In this document: positions 15,613 through 25,603 of the stretch, in pieces
Position numbering within the stretch: position 1 is the first letter of the stretch
Layout: each line of letters opens with the position of its first letter
NCBI RefSeq assembly: GCF_001427985.1
Contig: NZ_LMSA01000001.1
Coordinates: forward strand, 1,000,675 to 1,064,674
Reading direction: 5' to 3'
DNA: 64,000 nt
Origin: Knoellia sp. Soil729
GTDB lineage: Bacteria > Actinomycetota > Actinomycetes > Actinomycetales > Dermatophilaceae
Position numbers and translations under genes: made by a program
The notes under the pieces: generated by a model
Databases searched by the model: none
What the model was told of the DNA's origin: nothing
What the model saw: only the letters and a program-made list of their open reading frames with translations

Positions 15613-17928
15613 ATGACGACGTCCATGAGCCAGGACACCGAGCTCGCCATCGAGCCTCCCGACGGAGCGACCCAGGCCGTCGACGAGGCCGCGGAGATCG
15701 CCGCCGAGGCGAGCTTCGTCAAGGAGGTCTCGATCGCGAGCGCCTCGGCCACCGAGACCCGCGCCTCCCAGCCCCGCGCCACGAACGGGCGCTTCGTCCG
15801 CAGCGCGGCCGATGACGAGGCCGACGGGCTGCCGGCCGACCGGTTCCTCGACCGCGAGATCTCGTGGCTGCAGTTCAACGAGCGGGTGCTCCAGCTCGCC
15901 GCGGACGAGAACGTCCCCCTGCTGGAGCGAGCCCGCTTCCTCGCGATCTTCACGTCCAACCTCGACGAGTTCTTCATGGTCCGCGTGGCCGGCCTCAAGC
16001 GGCGCATCGCCACCGGGCTGGCCGTCCGCTCGGCCTCGGGCCTGGAGCCCCGTGAGGTCCTCGAGCAGATCTCGGTCGTGAGCCACGAGCTGCTCGCGAT
16101 GCAGGCCCGGGTCTACGACGACCTCGTCCAGCCGGCCCTTGAGGACGAGGGCATCCAGATCGTGCGCTGGGACGAGCTCGCCGAGGACGAGCAGGCCCAG
16201 GTCGGGACGCTGTTCACCGAGCGCGTCTTCCCCGTCCTCACCCCGCTGGCCGTCGACCCGGCCCACCCCTTCCCCTACATCTCCGGGCTCTCGCTCAACC
16301 TCGCTGTGCTGCTCATCAACCCCAAGACGGGCAAGGAGCACTTTGCGCGGGTCAAGGTGCCACCGCTCCTGCCCCGCCTGCTGCGGGTCGGCGAGACGGG
16401 GGCCTCCGCCGACATCTACGACGTGAGGTTCGTGCCGCTCGAGGACGTCATGGCCGCGCACCTCGACCAGCTCTTCCCCGGCATGGAGGTCCACGAGCAC
16501 TACACGTTCCGGGTCACCCGCAACGAGGACCTGGAGGTTGAGGAGGACGACGCCGAGAACCTCCTCGCTGCCCTCGAGAAGGAGCTGACCCGGCGACGCT
16601 TCGGCCCGCCGGTGCGCCTCGAGGTGGACGAGGAGATGGACGACCACGTCATGGACCTGCTCGTGCGAGAGCTCGGCGTCACCACCGCCGAGGTCTATCG
16701 CCTCCCGGCACCCCTGGACCTGCGGGGGCTCAACATCATCGCCGACCTCGAGCGCTCCGACCTGCACTACCCGGCGTTCGTCGCGCGCACCAACAGCGAC
16801 CTGGCGCCCACCGAGAGCGCCAAGGCGCGCGAGATCTTCGCGAGCATCCGCAAGCAGGACGTGCTGCTCCAGCACCCCTACGACTCGTTCTCGACGTCGG
16901 TCCAGGCCTTCATCGAGCAGGCGGCCGCCGACCCCAACGTGCTGGCCATCAAGCAGACCCTCTACCGCACCAGCGGCGACTCCCCCATCATCGACGCCCT
17001 CATCGACGCCGCCGACAGCGGCAAGCAGGTCCTCGCGGTCGTCGAGATCAAGGCCCGCTTCGACGAGCAGAACAACATCTCCTGGGCCCGCAAGCTCGAG
17101 CGCGCAGGGGTCCACGTCGTCTACGGCATCGTCGGTCTCAAGACCCATTGCAAGCTCAGCCTCGTGGTCCGGCAGGAGGAGGACGCCCTGCGCCGTTACT
17201 GCCACATCGGCACGGGCAACTACAACCCCAAGACCGCACGCCTCTACGAGGACTTCGGACTGCTCACCGACGACCAGCAGGTGGGTGAGGACCTCTCGCG
17301 CCTGTTCAACCAGCTCTCGGGCATCGCACCCCGCAGCAAGTTCAAGCGGCTGCTCGTGGCACCCCGGTCGGTCCGCGCCGGCCTTGTCGAGCGTATTGAG
17401 GCGCAGATCGAACGTGAGAAGGCCACGTCCGGCACCGGCTACATCGGCTTCAAGCTCAACTCGATCGTCGACGAGCAGATCATCGACGCGCTCTACCGCG
17501 CCTCGAGGGCCGGTGTGAAGGTCGATGTGTGGGTGCGCGGCATCTGCTCGTTGCGCCCGGGCGTCGAGGGGCTGTCGGAGAACATCACCGTCCACTCCAA
17601 CCTCGGCCGCTTCCTCGAGCACTCGCGGATCTTCCTCTTCGGGACCGGCGACGACGTGGAGGCGTGGATCGGCAGCGCCGACATGATGCACCGCAACCTC
17701 GACCGCCGGGTCGAGTGCCTCGTGCGCCTCGACGACCCCCGCCACCTCGCCGACCTCACCTCCCTGATGAAGAAGGGCATGAGCGGCGACTACTCGCACT
17801 GGTCGCTCGCCGGCGACGGCCGGTGGAGCAGGCACCATCTCGACGCCGAGGGCAACACGCTCCCCGACATCCAGGAGAGCCTGATCGAGATGCACGCCAA
17901 GCGCCGACGCAAGGCTCGACGGCGCTGA
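15613..17928 (+). CDS. ppk: Polyphosphate kinase 1
   Basis: 771 aa. It makes polyphosphate from ATP. After an about 75-residue variable N-terminus comes [19 protein letters not shown], then [19 protein letters not shown], the [11 protein letters not shown] motif and [20 protein letters not shown] with the catalytic histidines. [16 protein letters not shown] comes near the end. ATG at 15613; the ATG four codons later is possible. It is followed directly by the MutT1-type gene, the same pairing as ppk1-mutT1 in mycobacteria, and lies just upstream of the pst operon. Confidence 0.94.
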   Translation: MTTSMSQDTELAIEPPDGATQAVDEAAEIAAEASFVKEVSIASASATETRASQPRATNGRFVRSAADDEADGLPADRFLDREISWLQFNERVLQLAADENVPLLERARFLAIFTSNLDEFFMVRVAGLKRRIATGLAVRSASGLEPREVLEQISVVSHELLAMQARVYDDLVQPALEDEGIQIVRWDELAEDEQAQVGTLFTERVFPVLTPLAVDPAHPFPYISGLSLNLAVLLINPKTGKEHFARVKVPPLLPRLLRVGETGASADIYDVRFVPLEDVMAAHLDQLFPGMEVHEHYTFRVTRNEDLEVEEDDAENLLAALEKELTRRRFGPPVRLEVDEEMDDHVMDLLVRELGVTTAEVYRLPAPLDLRGLNIIADLERSDLHYPAFVARTNSDLAPTESAKAREIFASIRKQDVLLQHPYDSFSTSVQAFIEQAAADPNVLAIKQTLYRTSGDSPIIDALIDAADSGKQVLAVVEIKARFDEQNNISWARKLERAGVHVVYGIVGLKTHCKLSLVVRQEEDALRRYCHIGTGNYNPKTARLYEDFGLLTDDQQVGEDLSRLFNQLSGIAPRSKFKRLLVAPRSVRAGLVERIEAQIEREKATSGTGYIGFKLNSIVDEQIIDALYRASRAGVKVDVWVRGICSLRPGVEGLSENITVHSNLGRFLEHSRIFLFGTGDDVEAWIGSADMMHRNLDRRVECLVRLDDPRHLADLTSLMKKGMSGDYSHWSLAGDGRWSRHHLDAEGNTLPDIQESLIEMHAKRRRKARRR

Positions 17929-18890
17929 GCACCTCCCCGACCCCCGAGCTCATCCCCGCGGCAGGAACCCTCCCGTGGCGGGTGCGCAAGGGGGTGCTCG
18001 AGGTCGCGCTGGTGCACCGCCCGCGATACGACGACTGGTCCTGGCCCAAGGGCAAGCTCGACCCGGGCGAGGACTGGATCACCGCGGCGGCCCGGGAGAC
18101 CCACGAGGAGACCGGCCTGCAGGTGCGGCTCGGCCGGCCGCTGCCCGAGGCGCGATACCTCCTGCTCACCAAGTCGGGCGAGCCCGGCGAGAAGGTCGTG
18201 CGCTACTGGGCCTCCACGGTCATCGGTGGCACGGGCGTCCTCGAGAACGAGATCGACGCCGTCGAGTGGCTCGACGTCGTCGAGGCCAACCTCCGCCTGG
18301 ACTACGCCCACGACCGTGAGCAGCTGCGCGCCCTCGTCCGCGCGCACGGGGACGACGCGCTCGAGACGTGGCCGCTGGTCATCGTCCGCCACGCCAAGGC
18401 GCTCCCCCGCTCGGACTGGAAGGGCGACGACCGCGAGCGCCCGCTCGTGGTGCGCGGACGCGAACGTGCCGATGCGCTCATCCCGGTGCTCGCGGCATAC
18501 GGGATCACACGTGTCCTCACGTCGCCGTCCGTGCGTTGTCTCGACACCGTCTCTCCGTATGCCGTGTGGTCCGGGACCGAGCCCCGGCTCCGCAAGGGGC
18601 TGTCGGAGGAAGGCCACGAGGCCGCCCCGGACAAGGCCGTGCAGCACCTCGAGGCCGCCCTCGAGCGCGGCGAACCGGCGGCGATCTGCTCCCACGGACC
18701 GGTGATCATGCCTCTGCTCACGGCGTTGACCGAGCGGCTGGACCTCACCGGCGAGAGCTCCGTCGAGACGCTCGAGCACTTCGTCGAGGCCCGTGACGAG
18801 AAGCTCGTCAAGGGCGAGGCCCTCGTGTGCCACGTGGCAGGGGTCGGGGCGCAGGCACGCATCGTCGCCGTCGAGCGCCACCTCCCCTGA
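17925..18890 (+). CDS. MutT1-type Nudix hydrolase fused to histidine phosphatase
   Basis: About 321 aa. N-terminal Nudix domain: [18 protein letters not shown], then the Nudix box spanning about residues 44-66 with [19 protein letters not shown]-terminal phosphoglycerate-mutase-like domain starting [15 protein letters not shown]. This two-domain layout is that of mycobacterial MutT1, which cleans 8-oxo-dGTP and diadenosine polyphosphates. No ATG/GTG/TTG precedes the Nudix fold. The only near candidate is CTG 17925, overlapping the ppk stop as CTGA; the next GTG (17982) would cut into the first strand. The start is therefore uncertain. Confidence 0.85.
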   Translation: MSTSPTPELIPAAGTLPWRVRKGVLEVALVHRPRYDDWSWPKGKLDPGEDWITAAARETHEETGLQVRLGRPLPEARYLLLTKSGEPGEKVVRYWASTVIGGTGVLENEIDAVEWLDVVEANLRLDYAHDREQLRALVRAHGDDALETWPLVIVRHAKALPRSDWKGDDRERPLVVRGRERADALIPVLAAYGITRVLTSPSVRCLDTVSPYAVWSGTEPRLRKGLSEEGHEAAPDKAVQHLEAALERGEPAAICSHGPVIMPLLTALTERLDLTGESSVETLEHFVEARDEKLVKGEALVCHVAGVGAQARIVAVERHLP

Positions 18891-18901
18891 CCCAAACGCC
18901 A

Positions 18902-18966
18902 CGACTGATTGCTCGTTCGGCCAGTGGCTCGTTGCCCTCGCAACTGGCCGAACGGGCAATCAGTCG
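18902..18966. repeat. Dispersed palindrome family A, copy 2
   Basis: 24-nt arms at 18902-18925 and 18943-18966 pair with one G-T wobble around a 17-nt loop. The arm carries ATTGCTCGTTCGGCC / GGCCGAACGGGCAAT, the same core as copy 1 (2995-3059). It lies just after mutT1 and before the pstS promoter and probably insulates the two. Confidence 0.88.
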
Positions 18967-19023
18967 GTTGTGGCGGGAAGTCGGCGTGCGCTTGAACAAC
19001 GCGCAAGGCAATGGCCGAACAGC

Positions 19024-19045
19024 GTTCACGCCGCGTTCACCCGGC
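19024..19045 (+). promoter_or_regulatory. PHO box (PhoP-binding direct repeat) before pstS
   Basis: Two adjacent 11-bp units, GTTCACGCCGC and GTTCACCCGGC, match the GTTCACC direct-repeat PHO box known from Streptomyces. A -10-like TACCTT follows at 19073-19078 and pstS starts at 19150. Phosphate-starvation induction by PhoP is therefore likely. No phoR/phoP genes are in the window. Confidence 0.8.
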
Positions 19046-19149
19046 ACGGCCCGATCGGTCACCAGGCCTCCCTACCTTTCCAAGTGTCAGGCCCGCGACG
19101 ACGCGGTGCGCCCTGGCTCCCGAACATTTCCTTGTGAGAGGCACACACT

Positions 19150-20277
19150 GTGAAGATTCAGCGTCTCGGCGCGATGGCGTCCCTCGCCCTCGTCGGTTCG
19201 ATCGCCCTGGCCGGTTGCGGCTCGGACAACAACACCGGCAGCGACACGGGCGAGACCGCCGCCTCAGCGACCGGAGCGGCCAGCTCCGATGACTGCTTCG
19301 ACGGCACCCTCAACGCCGAGGGCTCCTCCGCCCAGAAGAACGCGTTCGAGGAGGTCGGCGCCAAGTTCAGCGCCAAGTGCACCGGCGCCACCGTGAACTA
19401 CAACCCCTCCGGCTCGGGCGCAGGCATCAAGCAGTTTCTCGCCGGCCAGGTCGACTTCGCCGGCTCCGACTCGGCCCTCAAGACCGTCGAGAAGGACGGC
19501 AAGGTCGAGGCCGACGAGGCCGCCAAGGCCTGCGGTTCCCCGGCGTGGAACCTCCCCATGGTCACCGGCCCGATCGCCGTGGCCTACAACGTCAAGGGTG
19601 TCGACAAGCTCACTCTCACGCCGGCCGTCACGGCCGACATCTTCCAGGGCAAGATCACGACCTGGAACGACCCGAAGATCGCGGCGATCAACTCCGGCGT
19701 CAACCTTCCCGCCACGGCCATCAAGGTGTTCTTCCGCTCCGACGAGTCGGGCACGACCGAGAACTTCACCAAGTACCTCAAGGCCGCGGCAGAGGCCAAC
19801 TGGCCAGGCGAGCCCGCCAAGACCTGGGACGGCAAGGGCGAGGGCAAGGCCAAGTCCGCCGGTGTCGCCGAGGGCGTCAAGAGCACCGACGGTGGCATCA
19901 CCTACGTCGAGTGGAGCTATGCCAAGGACAACGACCTCGGTGTCGCCGCCATCGACAACGGCGCCGGTGCCGTCCAGCTCAGCAGCGAGTCGGTCGGCAA
20001 GGCCGTCGCCACAGCGAAGCAGACCGGCACGGGCAACGACCTCGCCCTCAAGCTCGACTACGCCACGAAGGAGGCCGGGGCCTACCCGATCAACCTCGTG
20101 ACCTACGAGATCGTCTGCTCCAAGGGCAAGGACCCGCAGAAGCAGAAGAACATCAAGGCGTTCCTCACGTACTTCGGCTCCGAGGAGGCCCAGAAGGCCA
20201 TCGAGGAGATCGGCTACGCGCCGCTGCCGACCGAGGTGCAGACCAAGGTCGAGGCCGCGATCGACGCGATCTCCTGA
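19150..20277 (+). CDS. pstS: Phosphate-binding lipoprotein of the Pst transporter
   Basis: 375 aa. Signal peptide with lipobox LAGC (cysteine near residue 23) and a Gly/Thr/Ser-rich linker. The PstS fold follows with LNAEGSSAQKNAFEEV, YNPSGSGAGIKQFLAGQVDF and FFRSDESGTTENFTKYL, the phosphate-contact motifs. It delivers phosphate to PstCA at the membrane. GTG start at 19150 after GAGAGG. A hairpin behind it precedes pstC and may keep PstS at higher level than the permease. Confidence 0.95.
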   Translation: MKIQRLGAMASLALVGSIALAGCGSDNNTGSDTGETAASATGAASSDDCFDGTLNAEGSSAQKNAFEEVGAKFSAKCTGATVNYNPSGSGAGIKQFLAGQVDFAGSDSALKTVEKDGKVEADEAAKACGSPAWNLPMVTGPIAVAYNVKGVDKLTLTPAVTADIFQGKITTWNDPKIAAINSGVNLPATAIKVFFRSDESGTTENFTKYLKAAAEANWPGEPAKTWDGKGEGKAKSAGVAEGVKSTDGGITYVEWSYAKDNDLGVAAIDNGAGAVQLSSESVGKAVATAKQTGTGNDLALKLDYATKEAGAYPINLVTYEIVCSKGKDPQKQKNIKAFLTYFGSEEAQKAIEEIGYAPLPTEVQTKVEAAIDAIS

Positions 20278-20318
20278 CCATGTCCTTCCGGACACCATGA
20301 CCATCACGGTCACCTGAG

Positions 20319-20345
20319 GGGGTGGGGCCCGACCGGTCCCACCCC
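20319..20345 (+). terminator. Hairpin between pstS and pstC (possible attenuator)
   Basis: GGGGTGGG (20319-20326) pairs with CCCACCCC (20338-20345) around an 11-nt loop, with no strong T-run after it. Position between a binding-protein gene and its permease genes is typical for partial termination or mRNA 3'-end protection. Confidence 0.55.
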
Positions 20346-20383
20346 TTCAGCCCTGCCACCAGTTCCTGAGAGGACCAGACGTC

Positions 20384-21397
20384 GTGCCCACGATCACCGG
20401 CCGTAGCGCCGTCGACGAGCTCCCCAGTGCGGACGGCCGACCGCCGCTCGAGGCGGACACCGCCACGACCGGCCGGCTCGGGGACCGCATCTTCGGCGGA
20501 CTCGCCATGGGCTCGGGCATCCTCGTGATCACGCTCGTGGCCCTCGTCGGCCTGTTCCTCGTCGCCCAGGCCGTCCCGTCGCTGCTCAACAACAACGCCA
20601 ACTTCCTCACCTCACGTGAGTGGGTTCCCAGCGGCGCGGACCCGCGCTTCGGCATCGTCGACCTGCTGTGGGCCACGATCATCACCTCGATTCTCGCCAT
20701 GCTCATCGCCGTGCCCCTGGGTGTGGCGGTGGCCCTCTTCATCACCCAGTACGCACCACAGTGGCTGAGCAAGCCCGCCGCCACGCTCGTGGACCTGCTC
20801 GCCGCAGTGCCCTCGATCGTCTATGGCTTCTGGGGGCTGAAGATCGCCGGCGACTACTTCAAGCCCGTCGCCGAGGCGACCAGCTCGGTCCTGGGCTGGA
20901 TCCCCTTCTTCAGGTGGGACGGGACACCGAGCGCCAAGAGCACGCTGGCCTTCGCCGGCATCATCCTCGCCGTCATGATCCTGCCGATCGTCACGGCGAT
21001 CTCGCGCGAGGTCTTCGCCCAGGTGCCCATCACCCACAAGGAGGGCGCACTGGCCCTCGGCGCGACCAAGTGGGAGATGATCCGCGTCGCCGTCCTCCCC
21101 TTCGGCAAGCCGGGCATCATCTCGGCCGCCATGCTCGGGCTCGGTCGCGCGCTCGGCGAGACCCTCGCCGTCACGCTGCTGCTCTCCGCCCTCAACACCT
21201 CCGATGCGTTCTCGTTCTCCGTCTTCGGAGGCGGCGAGACCTTCGCATCACGCATCGCCAACGACGCCGGTGAGTTCGACTCCGCACAGAAGACAGGCGC
21301 CTACATCGCCGCCGGCCTCGTGCTCTTCATCCTCACCTTCATCGTCAACGCGGCCGCCCGCGTGGTCATCGAGCGTCGGAAGGCCTTCAGCGAATGA
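20384..21397 (+). CDS. pstC: Phosphate ABC transporter permease PstC
   Basis: 337 aa with six hydrophobic helices and the permease coupling loop ITHKEGALALGATKWEMIRV near residue 215. LLAAVPSIVYGFWGLKI precedes it, typical of PstC. The N-terminal about 40 residues are hydrophilic. GTG start at 20384 after AGAGGA. The stop overlaps the pstA start (ATGA at 21394-21397). Confidence 0.94.
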   Translation: MPTITGRSAVDELPSADGRPPLEADTATTGRLGDRIFGGLAMGSGILVITLVALVGLFLVAQAVPSLLNNNANFLTSREWVPSGADPRFGIVDLLWATIITSILAMLIAVPLGVAVALFITQYAPQWLSKPAATLVDLLAAVPSIVYGFWGLKIAGDYFKPVAEATSSVLGWIPFFRWDGTPSAKSTLAFAGIILAVMILPIVTAISREVFAQVPITHKEGALALGATKWEMIRVAVLPFGKPGIISAAMLGLGRALGETLAVTLLLSALNTSDAFSFSVFGGGETFASRIANDAGEFDSAQKTGAYIAAGLVLFILTFIVNAAARVVIERRKAFSE

Positions 21398-22314
21398 GCA
21401 CCCTCAGCACCGCAGACGAGGCCGTGGCGACCAGGACCGTCGCCTCCGATGCCTTCGGTCGCAAGTCCGGGGCGCGCGCCGTCAAGGACCAGCTCGCCCG
21501 AGCGCTCATGTGGGGCGCCTTCCTCGTCGCCCTCATCCCGCTCGTGTGGATCCTCGGCGCAACGATCGTCAAGGGCGGCCACATGCTCGTGGACGCGGAC
21601 TGGTGGGGCAAGTCCCAGGCCGGGATCACCGCGCGCCGCGAGGGTGGTGGCGCCGTCCACGCGATCCAGGGCACGCTCATCCAGGCAGGCGTCACCGCGC
21701 TCATCTCGGTGCCCATCGGCGTCCTCACCGCGGTCTACCTCGTCGAGTACGGCCGCGGACGCCTCGCCAAGGCCGTGTCGTTCATGGTCGACATCCTCAC
21801 CGGCATCCCGTCCATCGTCGCCGCGCTGTTCATCTACGCACTGTGGGTGACGACCCTGGGCTTCCAGCGCGTCGGTTTCGCGGTGTGCCTGGCACTGACG
21901 ATGCTCATGATTCCGACGGTGGTCCGCTCCACCGAGGAGATGCTCAAGCTCGTGCCCAACGAGCTGCGTGAGGCGGCCTACGCCCTCGGCGTGCCGAAGT
22001 GGAAGACGATCATGAAGGTCGTCATCCCCACCTCGTTCTCGGGGATCATCACCGGTGTCCTGCTCGGCCTCGCCCGGGTCATGGGTGAGACGGCGCCGCT
22101 GATCATTCTCGGCCCCTACACCGCGGTCATCGCCACGAACCTCTTCGGCGGACTCATGCCCACCCTGCCGACGATGATCTACCAGAACTACAGCGAGGCC
22201 AACCAGCCCGCCATCGACCGCACCTGGGGCGCGGCCCTCACCCTCATCCTCATCATCTTCCTGCTCAACCTGCTCGGCCGCTTCGCCGGTCGGTTCAGCA
22301 AGGTGAAGAGCTAG
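21394..22314 (+). CDS. pstA: Phosphate ABC transporter permease PstA
   Basis: 306 aa. Six hydrophobic segments and the coupling motif [20 protein letters not shown] near residue 190. [20 protein letters not shown] corresponds to the PstA signature. It forms the inner-membrane channel with PstC and is translationally coupled to it. Confidence 0.94.
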   Translation: MSTLSTADEAVATRTVASDAFGRKSGARAVKDQLARALMWGAFLVALIPLVWILGATIVKGGHMLVDADWWGKSQAGITARREGGGAVHAIQGTLIQAGVTALISVPIGVLTAVYLVEYGRGRLAKAVSFMVDILTGIPSIVAALFIYALWVTTLGFQRVGFAVCLALTMLMIPTVVRSTEEMLKLVPNELREAAYALGVPKWKTIMKVVIPTSFSGIITGVLLGLARVMGETAPLIILGPYTAVIATNLFGGLMPTLPTMIYQNYSEANQPAIDRTWGAALTLILIIFLLNLLGRFAGRFSKVKS

Positions 22315-22375
22315 GCCCACGCCGAGCACCCGGCATACCCCCGTATTTTCGCAACGAAGGAAGAAACGACACCTC

Positions 22376-23152
22376 ATGGCCAAGCGCATCGACGTCAAGG
22401 ACCTCGACATCTACTACGGCGACTTCAAGGCCGTCGAAGGGGTCACCCTCACCGTCGAGCCGCGCTCCGTCACCGCCTTCATCGGCCCGTCCGGATGCGG
22501 CAAGTCGACGGTGCTGCGGACCCTCAACCGGATGCACGAGGTGATCCCCGGTGGTCGCGTCGACGGGACGGTCACGCTCGACGACCAGGACCTGTATGCC
22601 GCGTCGATGGACCCGGTGGCCGTGCGCCGCACCGTGGGCATGGTCTTCCAGCGGCCCAACCCGTTCCCGACGATGTCGATCCGGGACAACGTCGCGGCCG
22701 GGCTGAAGCTCAACGGCATCAAGAACAAGAAGACGCTCGACGAGGTCGTCGAGCGGTCGCTGCAGGGCGCGAACCTCTGGAACGAGGTCAAGGACCGCCT
22801 CGACAAGCCCGGCGCGGGGCTCTCCGGTGGCCAGCAGCAGCGGCTGTGCATCGCCCGTGCCATCGCCGTCGACCCCCAGGTGCTGCTCATGGACGAGCCG
22901 TGCTCGGCGCTCGACCCGATCTCGACACTGGCCATCGAGGACCTCATCAACGACCTCAAGAGCCAGTACACCGTCGTCATCGTCACGCACAACATGCAGC
23001 AGGCGGCCCGCGTGAGCGACCAGACGGCGTTCTTCAACCTCAAGGCGACGGGTGAGCCGGGGCGACTCGTCGAGGTCGCGGACACGCAGAAGATCTTCAG
23101 CAACCCGAGCGAGAAGGCCACCGAGGACTACATCTCCGGCCGCTTCGGCTGA
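22376..23152 (+). CDS. pstB: Phosphate ABC transporter ATPase PstB
   Basis: 258 aa. Walker [10 protein letters not shown] near residue 38, Q-loop [15 protein letters not shown], signature [15 protein letters not shown], Walker [14 protein letters not shown] and switch VTHNMQQA. All catalytic elements are intact. It lies 61 bp after pstA; a GGCATAC word lies in the gap. The usual phoU does not follow; a DUF47 protein further on may take a related role. Confidence 0.95.
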   Translation: MAKRIDVKDLDIYYGDFKAVEGVTLTVEPRSVTAFIGPSGCGKSTVLRTLNRMHEVIPGGRVDGTVTLDDQDLYAASMDPVAVRRTVGMVFQRPNPFPTMSIRDNVAAGLKLNGIKNKKTLDEVVERSLQGANLWNEVKDRLDKPGAGLSGGQQQRLCIARAIAVDPQVLLMDEPCSALDPISTLAIEDLINDLKSQYTVVIVTHNMQQAARVSDQTAFFNLKATGEPGRLVEVADTQKIFSNPSEKATEDYISGRFG

Positions 23153-23202
23153 GGCCGCGCGCGAAGCCGCCCGACGCCTGTGCTCCGACCTAGCATGACG
23201 TC

Positions 23203-23643
23203 ATGGCGATCGACGATGCACACACCCGGCCGGACGGGACCTCCGACGCGACCGTGGAGGCGGTGGGCAAGCTCTCCGAGGCCTTCGAGGCCATCGAGGA
23301 GGCCCGCGGCCACCTGTTCAGCTTCCACCGCACGGTCGGGCGCGCCGACCTCCTCCTCGGTGACGCGATCGAGCAGCTGCGCGCTGCCGGGCACGACGAT
23401 CTCGCTCGCGAGATCGAGACCGAGGTGCTCGGCCGCAACATCATCGAGGGCCGGTGGACGTTCCAGATCGTCGAGGACTTCGACGACGGCTACTACGCGA
23501 CGTTCCGGGACCACGACCAGCGGGTGCGAGACGAGCTTCTGGGCGGGAAGCGCCACGTCTACGAGGCGGAGATGAAGGAGGAGCGGCGCACCGCCGGCCG
23601 CCGGGGCCACGAGGCGACACCGGACGAGGCCGGCTCGAGCTGA
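23203..23643 (+). CDS. Conserved hypothetical protein, acidic/helical
   Basis: 146 aa, soluble, with no signal or membrane segment. A long helical region (EAFEAIEEARGHLFSFHRTV ... DLLLGDAIEQLR) is followed by GRWTFQIVEDFDDGYYATFR. I do not recognise a named domain. It follows pstB by 50 bp on the same strand and may be read from the pst promoter. Its stop codon lies within a short tandem repeat. Confidence 0.6.
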   Translation: MAIDDAHTRPDGTSDATVEAVGKLSEAFEAIEEARGHLFSFHRTVGRADLLLGDAIEQLRAAGHDDLAREIETEVLGRNIIEGRWTFQIVEDFDDGYYATFRDHDQRVRDELLGGKRHVYEAEMKEERRTAGRRGHEATPDEAGSS

Positions 23644-23676
23644 GCTGAGGTGAGCTGAGGTGAGCTGAGCCGAGCC
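23637..23676. repeat. Short tandem repeat TGAGC/TGAGG
   Basis: Successive 5-bp units GAGCT/GAGGT (10-bp period TGAGCTGAGG) run for about 40 bp over the stop codon of the preceding gene. Such arrays change length easily. Confidence 0.75.
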
Positions 23677-23698
23677 GGCCTGGCGGTGGAGCCGGTCG

Positions 23699-24700
23699 TC
23701 AGTGGGTGATGAGCTTGAGGACAAGGAAGGCCAGCGCGGCCACGACGCCGGCCCCGGGGAAGGTGAAGACCCAGGCCCCGACGATGTTCTTGGCCACGCC
23801 CCAGCGCACGGCCTTGACCGACTTCGTCGACCCGACGCCCATGATCGCCGAGGTGATCGCGTGGGTCGTCGAGATCGGTGCACCAATGGCGGTGGCGACA
23901 TAGAGCACCGCAGCAGCCGTCGTCTCGGCCGCGAAACCCTGGGGCGGGTCAAGGTGGATGATGCGGCGGCCAAGGGTGCGCATGATCCGCCAGCCACCGG
24001 CATACGTGCCCGCAGAGATGACCAGGGCGCTGACGACGAGCACCCACAGGGGGATGCTGTCGTCACCCTCGGTGTGGAAGCCACCGACGGTGAGGGCGAG
24101 GACGACGACACCAGCGGTCTTCGCGGCGTCCTGCATGCCGTGACCGAAGGCCATGGCGGCTGCCGACACGGTCTGCGCGTAGCGGAAGTTGCGGCTGACC
24201 CGGCCCGGGTGCCCGTTGCGGAAGATCCACAGGATGAGTGTCATCACGAGGTAGCCGCCGATGAGCCCGACGATCGGTGACGCGATCATCGGCACGATGA
24301 CCTTCTCGAAGACGGCCACCCAGTGGACCGTCGTCGAGGCCGCGATGGCGGCGCCGCCGAGCCCACCGATGAGGGCGTGCGACGACGAGGACGGCAGGCC
24401 GTACCACCAGGTCAGCATGTTCCAGGCGATGGCACCGACGAGTCCGGCCGCACAGATCGTCAGACCGACCTTGCCCGCGGGGGCGTCGATGATGCCGCTG
24501 CCCACCGTCTTGGCGACCTTGGTGCCCAGGAAGGCGCCGAAGAGGTTGGCCACGGCCGCCATGCCGAGCGCGATGCGCGGCGTCAGCGCCCGGGTCGAGA
24601 CCGAGGTCGCGATGGCGTTGGCGGCGTCGTGGAAGCCGTTGGTGTAGTTGAAGCCCATCGCCAGTGCGACGACAAGGGCCACCGGGATCCAGGTGTCCAC
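23699..24700 (-). CDS. Inorganic phosphate transporter, PiT family
   Basis: 333 aa. The PiT signature GFNYTNGFHDAANAIATSVS is at residues 16-35, and the second half repeats the topology (AFGHGMQDAAKTAGVVVLAL). About ten membrane segments. It carries out low-affinity, proton-coupled metal-phosphate uptake. GTG start at 24700, 6 nt after the stop of the DUF47 gene, so they form one operon converging on pstSCAB. Confidence 0.92.
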   Translation of the reverse strand: MDTWIPVALVVALAMGFNYTNGFHDAANAIATSVSTRALTPRIALGMAAVANLFGAFLGTKVAKTVGSGIIDAPAGKVGLTICAAGLVGAIAWNMLTWWYGLPSSSSHALIGGLGGAAIAASTTVHWVAVFEKVIVPMIASPIVGLIGGYLVMTLILWIFRNGHPGRVSRNFRYAQTVSAAAMAFGHGMQDAAKTAGVVVLALTVGGFHTEGDDSIPLWVLVVSALVISAGTYAGGWRIMRTLGRRIIHLDPPQGFAAETTAAAVLYVATAIGAPISTTHAITSAIMGVGSTKSVKAVRWGVAKNIVGAWVFTFPGAGVVAALAFLVLKLITH

Positions 24701-24706
24701 AGTCGG

Positions 24707-25330
24707 TCAGGACTCCTTGACGGCGATGCCCTCGACCTTGTGGGCCACCGTCTCGAATGCGTCGGCGGCGGCCTCGAGCTCGTCGATGAGCTCCTTGTGC
24801 TTCATCACGGTGATGGGGTCGACCCCGTCGGTGAAGAGCTTGGCCAGCATGCGGCGGTAGGCCTTGTCAGCGGAGTTCTCGAGACGGTTGATCTCGATCC
24901 AGTAGTCGCTGAGGTCCTTCATCGAGCGCAGCTTGGGCATCGCCTCGACGGTGAGCTCGGCCATGCGGCCGAGGATCTCGACCTGCTTGGTCACGCCCTT
25001 GGGGAGGTCGTCGATGCGGTAGAGCGCCACGAGGTCGGCGGCGGCCTCCATGTGGTCGACGCAGTCGTCGAGCGCGCTCGCCAAGCCGTGGATGTCCTCA
25101 CGGTCGAACGGGGTGATGAACGAGGAGTTCACCTTGCGCAGGAGCTCGTGGGTGGCCTCGTCGGCCGACGTCTCCACGTCGCTCATGCGCGCTGCGATGG
25201 CCTCGCGCTCGGCCTGGGTCTTCGCGCCCAGAATGGCGGTGAGCTCTGTCGCGCCCTCGATGAGGTGCTTGGCAGAGTTGGAGAAGAGTTCGTAGAACCC
25301 GTTGTCCTTGGGGGTGAGGCTGAAGCCCAC
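24707..25330 (-). CDS. DUF47/PhoU-like phosphate transport regulator
   Basis: 207 aa, all-helical. Typical start MGFSLTPKDNGFYELFSNSA and C-terminal LIDELEAAADAFETVAHKVE. Such proteins are found with PiT carriers and are thought to modulate them, in the manner of PhoU. The GTG at 25330 has GGAGCG 8 nt upstream and gives the canonical N-terminus; a TTG at 25372 would add 14 unlikely residues. The 273 bp between this start and the next gene show no clear PHO box. Confidence 0.85.
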   Translation of the reverse strand: MGFSLTPKDNGFYELFSNSAKHLIEGATELTAILGAKTQAEREAIAARMSDVETSADEATHELLRKVNSSFITPFDREDIHGLASALDDCVDHMEAAADLVALYRIDDLPKGVTKQVEILGRMAELTVEAMPKLRSMKDLSDYWIEINRLENSADKAYRRMLAKLFTDGVDPITVMKHKELIDELEAAADAFETVAHKVEGIAVKES

Positions 25331-25603
25331 GAGAGTCGCTCCGAACGGCTCGAGGTGCAGAGACGCAGACAAGGCTAAGGCCTCTGAGCCATCCGGACGT
25401 CATCGGCCGTTTCCGCGCAGTTGGGCCGGGCGTTTCGTGGGGAGGTGGAGTGGTACCGGACCGGGAGCACCTCTCGGCGCGTGGCCGCTCGTAGCGGCTG
25501 AAATTGGGACCCGGGGCTGCCGCGATCCGGCACCACCACCAGAGCCTAACGCCGCTGCGGCCTCGATGTGTTCCCGACTTTCCAGCTGTGTATGGCGGTG
25601 GGC

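Noticed and set aside
15538..17895. 785-codon open frame on the minus strand
   Set aside because: It lies exactly opposite ppk, has biased composition and no domain; it is an antisense shadow of a GC-rich gene.
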